From: Candidatus Woesearchaeota archaeon
GTDB lineage: Archaea > Nanobdellota > Nanobdellia > Woesearchaeales > GCA-023898365
Length of the DNA: 64,000 nucleotides
Direction of reading: 5' to 3'
NCBI GenBank assembly: GCA_023898365.1
Contig: CP060219.1
Location: 124,001 to 188,000 of the forward strand
Made by a program: the position numbers and the translations under genes. Positions 23,772 through 32,436 of the stretch are shown here, piece by piece. Under the pieces are notes generated by a model, which did not search any database, was not told the DNA's origin, and was given only the letters and a program-made list of their open reading frames with translations. Within the stretch, counting starts at the first letter, position 1; every line of letters begins with the position of its first letter.

Positions 23772-24472
23772 TTTTGTTCACCCTCGCTAAAGCGATCTTT
23801 TAATGCCTGCTTTTGAACCTTTAGAATTTCTTGAAGTGCTGGTTTAACAAGTGTAAGCGCCTCAAGAACTTGATCCTTCGTCATAATACCATCCATTTGC
23901 AAGAGAGTGTATTCTCCCGTTGAAGGAATCATTGCAATAGGAACATCAGGCGTTTCATTTTCATTCATGTGTTCTTCTTCGCCATCAAGATCTACAACAA
24001 GTTCATTGTTAATTAAACCAACGGAAACTGCTGGAACAAGATCTTTCATGGTGATTCCTGCGTCAGCAAGAGCAATCGCTGCTGCGCAAATACCTGCACA
24101 TCTACTTCCCGCATCAGTCTCTGAAAGTTCAATAAACACATCAACTACTGCGTTAGGATATTCACTTAAATCAACTACGGGAAGCAATGCTTTTTGTGTA
24201 ACAAGTGAAAGCTCTTTACTTCTTCTTGAAGGTCCAGGTCTATTTCGTTCGGTCGTCGAAAAAGGAAGCATGTTGTAAGAACATCGTAAAATTCCCGTTC
24301 TCGGATTTTGCATAAATTTTGGATGCAATTCGCGTGGACCATATACTGCTGCATAGGCCGCGGTGTTTCCAATTTTGAAATAGGCAGATCCATCAGCTTT
24401 TTTGATCACACCAGCTTTTGCTTGGAGTTTTCGCACATCAAGATTTGATCGTCCATCATGTCGTTTTGTCAT
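23768..24472 (-). CDS. rrp41: exosome subunit Rrp41 (catalytic)
   Basis: 234 residues of the RNase PH fold. The catalytic features are visible: RHDGRSNLDVRKL at the start, RPGPSRRSKELSLVTQKAL for RNA binding, GSRCAGICAAAIALADAGI and VVDLDGEEE with the catalytic Asp. It degrades RNA 3'-5' with phosphate. It follows rrp4 by 2 bases. Confidence 0.96.
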   Translation of the reverse strand: MTKRHDGRSNLDVRKLQAKAGVIKKADGSAYFKIGNTAAYAAVYGPRELHPKFMQNPRTGILRCSYNMLPFSTTERNRPGPSRRSKELSLVTQKALLPVVDLSEYPNAVVDVFIELSETDAGSRCAGICAAAIALADAGITMKDLVPAVSVGLINNELVVDLDGEEEHMNENETPDVPIAMIPSTGEYTLLQMDGIMTKDQVLEALTLVKPALQEILKVQKQALKDRFSEGEQK

Positions 24473-24474
24473 TT

Positions 24475-25359
24475 TTATTCCTCCGATCCTTGCGGCGTTT
24501 TCTCCTCGCTTGCTTGCATAGGAGGCCTATCTCGAGGCGGTCGTCGTTCTCTTCGGTCGCGTCCTTCGAATCTTGAACGAGGGCGATCACGATCTGGTCG
24601 ACGCTCTCTCATTGGAGGTCGCTCAGATTCACCCACCTGTTCTTCGGGAACTTCCGGACGATTTAGCGCTTCTTCACCTAGCTTTTCTTTAAGATAGGTT
24701 TCGACGCGATTGGTTAATCCACTTATGTGAGCATATTTTTCGATCATACGGATAGCGCCAACAACAACATATTCTTCTTCAGGTGTGCCATTGATCCAAA
24801 TCAATCCATTTTGACCGACAACGATGCGACAGCCGGTTGCACGTTTCAAAAGGGAAACCATGCTACCACTCTTGCCAATAACACGAGGCACTTTTGCAGA
24901 ATTAACAGTGATAAGTCGGCCACCAGTTAATTTGCCAAGTCCCTGACCTTTTGCAGAAATATCAATAAGGTTCTGACTGGTAACATTCGTTATTTTCACC
25001 GCTGCATAATCATCAATACAAAAATACTTTGTCAAATCTGCTCCGCGAGCGACAAAATCAAATGTTCCATCTTTAAGACCGATAACAGCCGAGTAGGCTC
25101 CGCCGATATCTACGCGCCAACCACTAATCAGCACATCAATGACTTTACCGATAACGACATCATTTTTCTTAGGTTGGTAGACGCCAGAAAGAGGCACTGT
25201 TTTCACAACCTTTCCAGAAACTTGGAGCAAGCCAAGACGGTTTGCAATAATGTGGTCATTTGCCCGATAGGTTCCCGTTGAGGGTAGAAAATCCATTCCT
25301 TCAGCAATCAATTCGCCGGGCACGACGATTGCGCGTTCATTTACTAAAAGTTTACTCAT
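24475..25359 (-). CDS. rrp4: exosome RNA-binding cap subunit Rrp4 with a long Arg-rich tail
   Basis: 294 residues. An N-terminal domain (PGELIAEGMDFLPSTGTYRA), an S1 domain (DVLISGWRVDIGGAYSAVIG) and a KH domain with the GKSG loop (PRVIGKSGSMVSLLKRATG) are in canonical order and end near residue 222. The remaining ~70 residues are disordered and rich in Arg, Asp, Pro and Glu (RERRPDRDRPRSRFEGRDRR), an unusual extension for archaeal Rrp4 (typically ~230 residues). The promoter CCTTTTTAAATC is at ~25410-25422. It is the first gene of rrp4-rrp41-rrp42-rpoK. Confidence 0.95.
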   Translation of the reverse strand: MSKLLVNERAIVVPGELIAEGMDFLPSTGTYRANDHIIANRLGLLQVSGKVVKTVPLSGVYQPKKNDVVIGKVIDVLISGWRVDIGGAYSAVIGLKDGTFDFVARGADLTKYFCIDDYAAVKITNVTSQNLIDISAKGQGLGKLTGGRLITVNSAKVPRVIGKSGSMVSLLKRATGCRIVVGQNGLIWINGTPEEEYVVVGAIRMIEKYAHISGLTNRVETYLKEKLGEEALNRPEVPEEQVGESERPPMRERRPDRDRPRSRFEGRDRRERRPPRDRPPMQASEEKTPQGSEE

Positions 25360-25542
25360 ATGTAATCCTCCGTATCTCTTTTTCTCTTAGGTAAAAGAGA
25401 ACCCGATTTGATTTAAAAAGGTTTAGATACGAGCATATAAAATAAAGGAATGACCGTTCGACAAGAAAGCCACCAAACCCGCTTCTTCAGGAGACAAACG
25501 AGTCAGTATAGTTTTTTCACCAAAAACGACAAAAAAACGAAA

Positions 25543-25554
25543 GTTTTAAATATG
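25543..25554 (+). promoter_or_regulatory. TATA box of the OapABC/ArvABC-like operon
   Basis: GTTTTAAATATG, about 24 bases before the ATG at 25578. Between it and the divergent rrp4 promoter (~25410-25422) about 120 bases show no feature I can name. Confidence 0.55.
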
Positions 25555-25577
25555 AAGTCCTGTCTTTTCGAGCTCAT

Positions 25578-26213
25578 ATGATAAAGAGATTTCAGTCAAT
25601 CTTGAAACGATTCTTGTCACGTTTCCTTCGAAAACACAAGGATGTAAAAATAGGACTATATGGTCCGCCAAACGGAGGAAAGACAACGCTTGCCAACAAG
25701 ATTTGTAAGGATTGGCTTGGCATCGAAATGGGTACTGTCTCAAACGTAGCCCATGAAACAAGAGAAGTACAGTTCAAAGAAAACGTGATCATCAAGAACA
25801 AAAAAGGACAAACTATAAGTTTCTCACTTGTTGACACGCCAGGCATCGCAACTAAAATCGACTATGAAGATTTCATGAAAACAGGCATGAAAGAAAAAGA
25901 CGCCAAAACAAGAGCAAAAGAAGCAACAAAAGGCGTTATCGACTCCATCAAATGGCTTGATGACATGGACGTTGTTATTGTTGTGCTCGATGCAACTGTT
26001 GATCCCTATAACCAAGTTAACATCACCATCATTGGAAATCTTGAAGCAAGAAAAATTCCCGTTCTTATTGTTGCAAACAAGACTGATTTGAAAAAGGCAA
26101 AAATAAAGAAAGTGCAATCTGCATTTCCACAATATAAAGTCGTGCCTATTAGCGCAAGAAATGGCACACACATCGAAGATATGTACGAAGCAATCTTCGA
26201 TATAGCGCGATGA
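25578..26213 (+). CDS. Era-like small GTPase, OapA/ArvA-type
   Basis: 211 residues. A basic amphipathic N-terminus (KRFQSILKRFLSRFLRKHK) that could bind membrane precedes a GTPase domain. G1 is GPPNGGKT (29-36), G3 DTPG (85-88), G4 NKTD (166-169) and G5 SAR (~186). The two following genes are DUF2073 and a zinc-ribbon protein, the exact set called OapABC or ArvABC. In haloarchaea and other Euryarchaeota the GTPase is required for extracellular vesicle formation. The stop overlaps the next start. Confidence 0.85.
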   Translation: MIKRFQSILKRFLSRFLRKHKDVKIGLYGPPNGGKTTLANKICKDWLGIEMGTVSNVAHETREVQFKENVIIKNKKGQTISFSLVDTPGIATKIDYEDFMKTGMKEKDAKTRAKEATKGVIDSIKWLDDMDVVIVVLDATVDPYNQVNITIIGNLEARKIPVLIVANKTDLKKAKIKKVQSAFPQYKVVPISARNGTHIEDMYEAIFDIAR

Positions 26214-26602
26214 TCATGAAATCAAAAACGTTGACATTACAATTCATCCCCTATCAAGAAATAGAGGGACTTTCTAGCGTCAAGCGAGTTGCGAAACTCC
26301 TACGCATTGTAAAATCAGATAAAATTGTTCTTCTCGAAGGTAAATTAAAAAGCCATGAAGAAGCAGACCTTATCAGAAGAACCATGGAAGAAATCGATGC
26401 AAAGTTTAAGGGCATCGAGATCTCCGTCATTGACACACTCACAAAGAAAGAAGATATGCAGCTCTTTGAAAAACTTCGCAAAGTAGTGCTTGGATTTATT
26501 CTTGGCGCTCGCAGCGGTTTTACGATCATTGGACCGGCCACTATCGTAAAGGAAATCAGGCAAGATCCTGACAAAATCCAGCTCTTTATGAGCAATAAAT
26601 AG
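26210..26602 (+). CDS. DUF2073 family protein, OapB/ArvB-type
   Basis: 130 residues, alpha/beta, beginning TLTLQFIPYQEIEGLSSVKR. LGFILGARSGFTIIGPATIV near the end is the most conserved-looking segment. DUF2073 proteins are always archaeal and lie beside an Era-like GTPase. Two ATG codons (26210 and 26216) are possible; the first overlaps the GTPase stop. It is probably a partner of the GTPase. Confidence 0.85.
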   Translation: MIMKSKTLTLQFIPYQEIEGLSSVKRVAKLLRIVKSDKIVLLEGKLKSHEEADLIRRTMEEIDAKFKGIEISVIDTLTKKEDMQLFEKLRKVVLGFILGARSGFTIIGPATIVKEIRQDPDKIQLFMSNK

Positions 26603-26609
26603 GTGTTCT

Positions 26610-27011
26610 ATGGCGCATCGCTGTATTAGTTGTGGAAAAATCTACAAAGATGGGTCAGATGAAATTCTCAAGGGATGTTCTTGTGGAAGCAAACTCTTTT
26701 TCTATGTGAAAAATGAAAAAGTAAGTACACCTGAAATCCGCGAAATCGTTAAGTTAAGCAAAAAAGATCGAGATCAAATTGAACGAGACATCTTTGAAAT
26801 TATTGGTGTAAACAGAGAAGAAGAGCAACCAGTCGTCTTAGATTTGGAATCAATCAAAATCAAACGACCTGGAAAGTACGAACTTGATCTGGTCAACTTA
26901 TTCAAGAAAAAACACCCTCTTGTTTACAAGCTTGAAGATGGAAAATACATGATCGACATCATCGAGTCGTTTGAAAAAATGCGCACAAACGATGAAGAAG
27001 AGAAATCATGA
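26610..27011 (+). CDS. zinc-ribbon protein, OapC/ArvC-type (DUF2072)
   Basis: 133 residues. The N-terminal zinc ribbon MAHRCISCGKIYKDGSDEI and GCSCGSKLFF carries two Cys pairs; the C-terminal half is an acidic alpha/beta domain ending YKLEDGKYMIDI. It starts 7 bases after OapB and completes the three-gene set. Family members occur in most archaea; the biochemical role is unknown. Confidence 0.85.
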   Translation: MAHRCISCGKIYKDGSDEILKGCSCGSKLFFYVKNEKVSTPEIREIVKLSKKDRDQIERDIFEIIGVNREEEQPVVLDLESIKIKRPGKYELDLVNLFKKKHPLVYKLEDGKYMIDIIESFEKMRTNDEEEKS

Positions 27012-27069
27012 GCAATTATTCTTAAACAAGGGTTCATTTTATAAATATCCATTTATTCACTTTCTCTAA

Positions 27070-27375
27070 ATGGCGTTGTTCGATTTACTTGATCCGCAAG
27101 AAGCAACTGAGGAAAAAACAAGGGTTCTTGAACAAATTTCTAGGATTCTTGGAGAAAATGACCCTGTTGGTGTTGACATAGAGGTTCAATCGAGAAGAAT
27201 CGGTGTTCGCTCACCTCAGCACTTTTCTCAAATCGTGACCGGTTTCGACAACCCTCGTGTTATGACAAAAGGAGGACCTCATATTCGCATCGAAATAGGA
27301 GATTATTTTTACACCGTTCATCTAGAAAAAGAAACTGAGAAGTATGGTGACCACCCTGTTCAAAACTACGGATAA
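27070..27375 (+). CDS. small soluble protein of unknown function
   Basis: 101 residues, cytoplasmic, with no membrane segment. It starts MALFDLLDPQEATEEKTRVL; the middle holds a strand-rich part (GVDIEVQSRRIGVR; HIRIEIGDYFYTVHL). A TATA box TTTTATAAATATCC (27037-27050) predicts a leaderless start at the ATG. I do not recognise it. It stands between the vesicle-type operon and an FKBP gene. Confidence 0.65.
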   Translation: MALFDLLDPQEATEEKTRVLEQISRILGENDPVGVDIEVQSRRIGVRSPQHFSQIVTGFDNPRVMTKGGPHIRIEIGDYFYTVHLEKETEKYGDHPVQNYG

Positions 27376-27426
27376 CAAAATATACTAGTTCACATTATTT
27401 CAAGAAAAGAGGAATAAACAACTAAA

Positions 27427-27870
27427 ATGGCGATAAAAAAAGGCGACAAAGTAAAAGTTGATTACACCGGAACGCTCGATGATGGATCAGTATTTGATGA
27501 TTCAAAAAAGCACGGCCAACCACTCGAATTTGAAGTTGGAAGCGGCCAAGTTATTAAAGGATTTGACGACGCGCTTATGGGCATGAATGTTGGCGATGAA
27601 AAAGACATCACGATCGAATCAAAAGATGCGTACGGAGATCCTCGAGAGGACCTGGTTAAGAAAGTTCCTCGAGACCAATTTCCAAAAGACCAACAATTAG
27701 AAAAAGGCATGATTCTTGTAATGCAGCTTCAGGACGGTATGCAGCTCCCCGCTACTGTTGTCGACGTCAGCGACAGTGAAGTGACCATCGACTTAAATCA
27801 TCCGCTTGCTGGAAAAACACTTCATTTCAAACTTACCGTTGTTACAATCAACGAAGAAGCAAAGAAATAA
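27427..27870 (+). CDS. FKBP-type peptidyl-prolyl isomerase, SlyD-like
   Basis: 147 residues. KGDKVKVDYTGTLDDGSVFD, then QVIKGFDDALMGMNVGDEKD, are FKBP core motifs. The flap is replaced by an insert (EDLVKKVPRDQFPKDQQLEK) typical of the SlyD/archaeal short FKBP IF domain, a chaperone element. It catalyses proline cis-trans isomerisation during folding. A GTGG/CCAC repeat with a T-run just after the stop (~27872-27890) may terminate it. Confidence 0.93.
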   Translation: MAIKKGDKVKVDYTGTLDDGSVFDDSKKHGQPLEFEVGSGQVIKGFDDALMGMNVGDEKDITIESKDAYGDPREDLVKKVPRDQFPKDQQLEKGMILVMQLQDGMQLPATVVDVSDSEVTIDLNHPLAGKTLHFKLTVVTINEEAKK

Positions 27871-27960
27871 GTGGTTCCACCTTTTTCCACGGAAGACTTA
27901 AAAGCAGTAATCACCCCATTCTTACTATAAAGAGTTTTTAAACTACTTGAAAATAGTAAA

Positions 27961-27986
27961 CTATATAAATGTCGGTCCATGACCGA
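27961..27986 (+). promoter_or_regulatory. promoter with an inverted repeat between TATA box and transcript start
   Basis: TATA box CTATATAAAT (27961-27970) followed at once by TCGGTC-CAT-GACCGA (27972-27986), a 6-bp perfect inverted repeat where a repressor would block initiation. A GGGGAGGA ribosome-binding site precedes the ATG at 28036. Confidence 0.5.
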
Positions 27987-28035
27987 TCAATGCGTATTTA
28001 CTCTTATGTAAAGACACTTGGGGAGGATATGAAAA

Positions 28036-30009
28036 ATGAAACAAGTTATTATGCTCATGACGTTGGTTGTTGTGCTTCTCTCATACGGAGTCATTGCAAG
28101 CCAAGGCGATCAGCACAGAACTGATCCAGACATCTCATTTATTGCAGTGCTCGACGATGTGGCAAGCACACAAAGCACAACAGGAACACTTACTATTACC
28201 ACTACGGGCGAAGCGACCTTTATTGTAACGCTTTCCGCGGGAACACTTGAAGGAGCCTGCACCATTAGTGACATTTCTCTCTCACAAGAAGAATTTACCT
28301 TTGTGAATGCAAGCACAGAAGAAGTCAATATCAGCGTTTCCTTACCAGCATGTGCTGCCCGAGGAAACTACACGGGACACTTGTATGCTGACGTTGACAT
28401 TACAACTAATGAAACTGGCTACATCTACACAGACAACATCTCAGTAACACTCGAAGTCCTTAATCGAGCACCAGTTATTCAAGCCATTGCAGACATAACT
28501 AACCAATCTGGAAGTGCGTTTAGCATGCAAGTTGAAGCATCAGACGTTGACGGAGATGACTTAACCTATTCACTGAGCGGCACCACCGCATTAAGTATTA
28601 ATCAAGAGGGACTTCTTGTCGGCACAGTTCCAGAAGGAGCAACCACCATCGAAGTGCAAGTAAGTGACGGCACTGTTAGCGTCAGCGACACCTTCGTGTT
28701 AACCGGCACGTACCAAGGTAAACGCTTACAAACAAGCACCGCAACTCTCTTTGTTGGGGGCCCAAGCCAAGACAGAGAAACGAACTTGAGTTTCAGTTTT
28801 ACCTTAAGCAACACCGGCACAGAAACCATTACGAATTTGCTATACGGAAACAATATTGACAGCGAATATGCATTTGCATTTACGAGTGGTCCTAGCTCTC
28901 TTGCCCCAGGAGCTCAAGCTCTAGTCACAGGATATATCTACATTCCTGACTCTAAAGACTCTGAGCGAGAACAAATCGGCATCATTGCCATAGGAGACGA
29001 AACATCAATTCTTGTCACACTCCCAGTCGATATGCAAGCAGTTTCTGAAGCAGAAATTAAGAAGCTTAAAGTGGAAACCTCACTTGAAGAAGACACCAGC
29101 GTGCAAGATGATGAGAAAGTAAAAGCACGTATCGGAGACGAAGTGACAGTCACCATCACTGTTAAAAATAAATTTAATGAAAATATTGACTTCGAAGACA
29201 TCACCATTACACTTATCAGCGAAGACTTAAATGATCTCGACGAAGAAGATAGTTTTGGCGACACCATCAGAGACGGCAAAGATGAAACATTCACCATGAC
29301 CTTTGACATCGATGAAGATCAAAATGATGGCGAAAACAGAGTGACTGTTCTTGTTGAAGCTGAAGATGAAAATGGAGCCATCCACACTGTCGAGCAAGAC
29401 TTCATTATTGATATTAATCAAGAAGATGAAGATTATCGTATTGATGGATTCACTTTGACGCCACTTACTGTGCAGTGCGGTGGAACGATGACGGTTCGCG
29501 CAGATATTGACAATATTGGTGCAGATGATGTTGATCGCGGCATGGTTATTTTCAGTGTTGCAGATTTGAATATTGAGCGAGTCAACAACGATGTAAGCAT
29601 TGATTTTGATGACTCAGACACCATCACGTTCAGTGTTCCAATCCCTGCAAACGCTGCGCCAGGATCATATCTTGCAGAAGTTTCAGCATATATCGGCCTT
29701 GATCGAGATGATGATTTAACCGATTCTGAAGCAACACAATTTATTGTGACGTGCAATGATGATCAGACGTCAACAAACAACAATAACAACCAACAGACGC
29801 AAGGAAACACCGGAAACTCAGGCATTGTCTTATTAGATCAAGATAATGAAGCATTACAAGAGCTTGTCGGCGTTAGTGCAACAGGAACAGAAAGAAAGGA
29901 CGCGTCAAGTGGCATTGACACAACAGAAGTGATTCTCTTCGCTCTTGTTGTTTTAATGATCATTGTGATCTTGCTTCTAGCTGTTAATCTTATGCGTCAA
30001 AAAAAGTAG
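28036..30009 (+). CDS. large surface protein with cadherin-like and CARDB-like domains
   Basis: 657 residues. Signal peptide (~1-21), then a series of beta-sandwich domains. A cadherin/He_PIG-like unit (APVIQAIADITNQSGSAFSM, ~150-230) precedes acidic Ig/CARDB-like repeats (~240-600). A Thr/Asn-rich stalk precedes a C-terminal membrane helix (VILFALVVLMIIVILLLAV) and a tiny basic tail. It is very rich in Asp and Glu and has many NxT sites. A long T-run after the stop (~30027-30058) should terminate transcription. No catalytic motif; presumably adhesion or envelope structure. Confidence 0.75.
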   Translation: MKQVIMLMTLVVVLLSYGVIASQGDQHRTDPDISFIAVLDDVASTQSTTGTLTITTTGEATFIVTLSAGTLEGACTISDISLSQEEFTFVNASTEEVNISVSLPACAARGNYTGHLYADVDITTNETGYIYTDNISVTLEVLNRAPVIQAIADITNQSGSAFSMQVEASDVDGDDLTYSLSGTTALSINQEGLLVGTVPEGATTIEVQVSDGTVSVSDTFVLTGTYQGKRLQTSTATLFVGGPSQDRETNLSFSFTLSNTGTETITNLLYGNNIDSEYAFAFTSGPSSLAPGAQALVTGYIYIPDSKDSEREQIGIIAIGDETSILVTLPVDMQAVSEAEIKKLKVETSLEEDTSVQDDEKVKARIGDEVTVTITVKNKFNENIDFEDITITLISEDLNDLDEEDSFGDTIRDGKDETFTMTFDIDEDQNDGENRVTVLVEAEDENGAIHTVEQDFIIDINQEDEDYRIDGFTLTPLTVQCGGTMTVRADIDNIGADDVDRGMVIFSVADLNIERVNNDVSIDFDDSDTITFSVPIPANAAPGSYLAEVSAYIGLDRDDDLTDSEATQFIVTCNDDQTSTNNNNNQQTQGNTGNSGIVLLDQDNEALQELVGVSATGTERKDASSGIDTTEVILFALVVLMIIVILLLAVNLMRQKK

Positions 30010-30118
30010 GGTTGATTGTAAGCAGATTTTTTTTTAATTTTTTTCTTTCTCTTTCTTTTTGTTCCAGCCCTTACAGAACAAAACACTTATATACACGATT
30101 CGTCCTTTTTTTCTCAGA

Positions 30119-31621
30119 ATGGTGTTGTCGCAGAAAATTCTGCTTGGCCTCATCGCTGTTGTGAGCGTTACGTGTGTGTATCTTCTTATCGAAATAGTTT
30201 TTACGCCAACACTTACTGCTCATGTAATTACTGCATATGGCGGAGAAATAACCCAGATGAATGTCCATCTTGACACCGTGTATCAAAATGATTGGTGGTT
30301 TGCAGTCTATGGCAACATTACGAACACCACAAACAGCACAAATATGACTACAAATTCTGCATCAAATGTTGTTGGCGCGACATTATATGTTAATTGGACG
30401 GCGTTTTTTGATAATCTTACTGAAGACCGGTATACTAATCTTAACTTATTTGCTTCAACGCATGAGAATCCAGATCTTACAAATCTTTGGCCCGTTCACC
30501 CCGCATGGGCAGATGTGCTTGTGTATGGATTTAACTGGCAAGATGGTCGCTCAAATATGGGAACGTTTACCACGTTTCATGATTTCACCATAAACAGTCA
30601 GCTTCGTTCCTTATATAGCACGCGCACCAACAGCGTTGAAGGAGAGTATTGGGTGGGCATTGCGCGCGATGCAACAAACAATAAACCAGTCTTTGTAACT
30701 GAGATTGTAAATGGATCGGGATTTGATGGATCTCATGCAGACTTCCAATTGATTCTTCCGGTCAACAGTACAAACATTACCTACTACTTTTCTTTTGCAA
30801 AAAAAATAGATGCTCTCTTGAATTGCACTGAAGACTTTGAACTTAACGCCTCATTACTCGATGATAATCAGACGGTTCAGCTTAATTGGACAAATGTTAC
30901 AGGAGCTACAAGTTATACGCTTTCTGTGCTTACGGGAAATGTAACAACCGCTCCTGATTTCAGAAATGCAACGAACAACTCGCTTGCAAACCCTTGGTTT
31001 ACGTACGTTGATACAGGAACAGAAACTACCTTCTTTCAAGTGACCGCCCATAAAGGCATTCAGTCATGCACCTATAACAACACGCTGGCAGGAATCTACA
31101 ATATCAACACCTACGAAGGTCTCAATCTGGTAAGTGTTCCCGTCATTCCTGTTGATCCTACAATCGAAGAAGTGTTTAAGACCATTGATGAGTTATATGT
31201 TACCATTAATGAATATGACAACTCCATTCAAGATTATCATTTTTATATTCGTGTTGGCGGTTTTGTTTTTCAAGACTTTTACACCATCAATAAGGACTTT
31301 GGCTATTGGATGCTAACAGAAAATGCTGATGGCGTAGCTACAGTTGTTGGAGCAGTCACGCAACAAAAGAATGAAGCGTTACTCCCAGGAGTTAGCCTTG
31401 TCGTGTTCCCAACTCCTCCTGACGAAAATCACACCGTAGAAAATAGATTTTCATCAGTGTTTCCAAATCTTTCTACTATTAACGAATATGAGAACAGCAT
31501 CCACGATTATCACTTTTACATTCTTGTTTCAGGATTTGTGTTTCAAGACTTTTACAACGCGATTCCAACGAGAGGTTATTGGACGGTACTTACTGGTGCA
31601 GACACCATGGTGATTTCATGA
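30119..31621 (+). CDS. surface protein with two C-terminal 'NEYDNSI' repeats
   Basis: 500 residues from the ATG at 30119, set by the TATA box CTTATATACACG (30086-30097). One N-terminal membrane helix or signal (~2-24) precedes an ectodomain with many NxT/NxS sites and a fibronectin-like part. The last ~150 residues hold two copies of a ~42-residue repeat (INEYDNSIQDYHFYIRVGGF and INEYENSIHDYHFYILVSGF), each after a GLNLVSVPV/GVSLVVFPT strand, as in bacterial secreted proteins of the 'WNLISLP' type. The stop overlaps the next gene (ATGA). Confidence 0.7.
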   Translation: MVLSQKILLGLIAVVSVTCVYLLIEIVFTPTLTAHVITAYGGEITQMNVHLDTVYQNDWWFAVYGNITNTTNSTNMTTNSASNVVGATLYVNWTAFFDNLTEDRYTNLNLFASTHENPDLTNLWPVHPAWADVLVYGFNWQDGRSNMGTFTTFHDFTINSQLRSLYSTRTNSVEGEYWVGIARDATNNKPVFVTEIVNGSGFDGSHADFQLILPVNSTNITYYFSFAKKIDALLNCTEDFELNASLLDDNQTVQLNWTNVTGATSYTLSVLTGNVTTAPDFRNATNNSLANPWFTYVDTGTETTFFQVTAHKGIQSCTYNNTLAGIYNINTYEGLNLVSVPVIPVDPTIEEVFKTIDELYVTINEYDNSIQDYHFYIRVGGFVFQDFYTINKDFGYWMLTENADGVATVVGAVTQQKNEALLPGVSLVVFPTPPDENHTVENRFSSVFPNLSTINEYENSIHDYHFYILVSGFVFQDFYNAIPTRGYWTVLTGADTMVIS

Positions 31622-32268
31622 AAACAATACTAGGCGCGATCTTATTTTTGCTATTTGTTGCAAGTAGCTTTGCATTTCTTCCCACACCGTTTAATATTGT
31701 TGGCACCTATTCTCCTGGCCAAACAGTCACCATCCAACTTGAAAGTGGGAATCAATTGTTCGAGAAAGAATTCGTTGTGAACGCTGAAGGGTATTATGCG
31801 GGCGTTATCTCACTTCCCAGCCAAGAAGATGTTTCAGTGCTTGTTCGCAATAGTGCAGGAGATATTATTTTTGAAAATGAGGATGTTAATCCATGGAATA
31901 TGCACATATGGTATTTTGAAAACGGTAATGTTCGTGATGAATCCATTCCTGTTGAAAAACCAATTGTTGACTCCTATTTTGTTGACGTAACAGCTCTTGC
32001 TCGAGAAACAGACCCCTCGAAACCTTCTCAGGAAACAAATGCACTGCGTGATCAATACGCATTCGATATATCTGAACCTCCCGAGGAACTCCTGCAAGAA
32101 CAGGATCCAACATTCATCATCAAGGGAAGTGCAGAGCACGTTTCAGGGTATAGTGACAAGACACCGTATTTGTTCATCGTTCTTCTTCTCTTTTTGCTTC
32201 TCTTAGTAAACACCTATATCAAGGACCGAGCAACTCCTTCTGAATTGTTTGAAGATAGATCTAACTAG
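31618..32268 (+). CDS. surface protein with signal peptide and C-terminal anchor
   Basis: 216 residues from the ATG that overlaps the stop of the preceding gene, so the two are translationally coupled. Signal peptide (~1-17, ending SSFA) followed by a bacterial-Ig-like strand set (FNIVGTYSPGQTVTIQLESG), a polar stretch and a membrane helix (~182-200, LFIVLLLFLLLLVNTYI). Probably acts with the coupled repeat protein at the cell surface. Family not recognised. Confidence 0.7.
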   Translation: MKTILGAILFLLFVASSFAFLPTPFNIVGTYSPGQTVTIQLESGNQLFEKEFVVNAEGYYAGVISLPSQEDVSVLVRNSAGDIIFENEDVNPWNMHIWYFENGNVRDESIPVEKPIVDSYFVDVTALARETDPSKPSQETNALRDQYAFDISEPPEELLQEQDPTFIIKGSAEHVSGYSDKTPYLFIVLLLFLLLLVNTYIKDRATPSELFEDRSN

Positions 32269-32436
32269 ATCGAATAATTCTTATTTAACGAAAAAAACAT
32301 AAATTTACATAATTTTTAATTATATCTTAATTATTCACTAATTATCCATATTTTCATAAAATCAAATAATAACTATTATTTTCTAAAAATATCATAAAAA
32401 GAAAACTTTATAAAGGTAAAAGTTGAGTTCACCCAT
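32269..32436. other. very AT-rich intergenic region with the promoter of the next gene
   Basis: About 170 bases, markedly richer in A and T than the surroundings, with repeated TTAATTATT/AATTAT-type words and a TATA box CTTTATAAAG at 32406-32415. No gene or RNA seen. The flanking winged-helix gene could bind here. Confidence 0.5.

Noticed and set aside
32269..32436. AT-rich region considered as replication origin
   Set aside because: No repeated origin-type boxes and no Orc1/Cdc6 gene adjacent; it reads as a promoter region.
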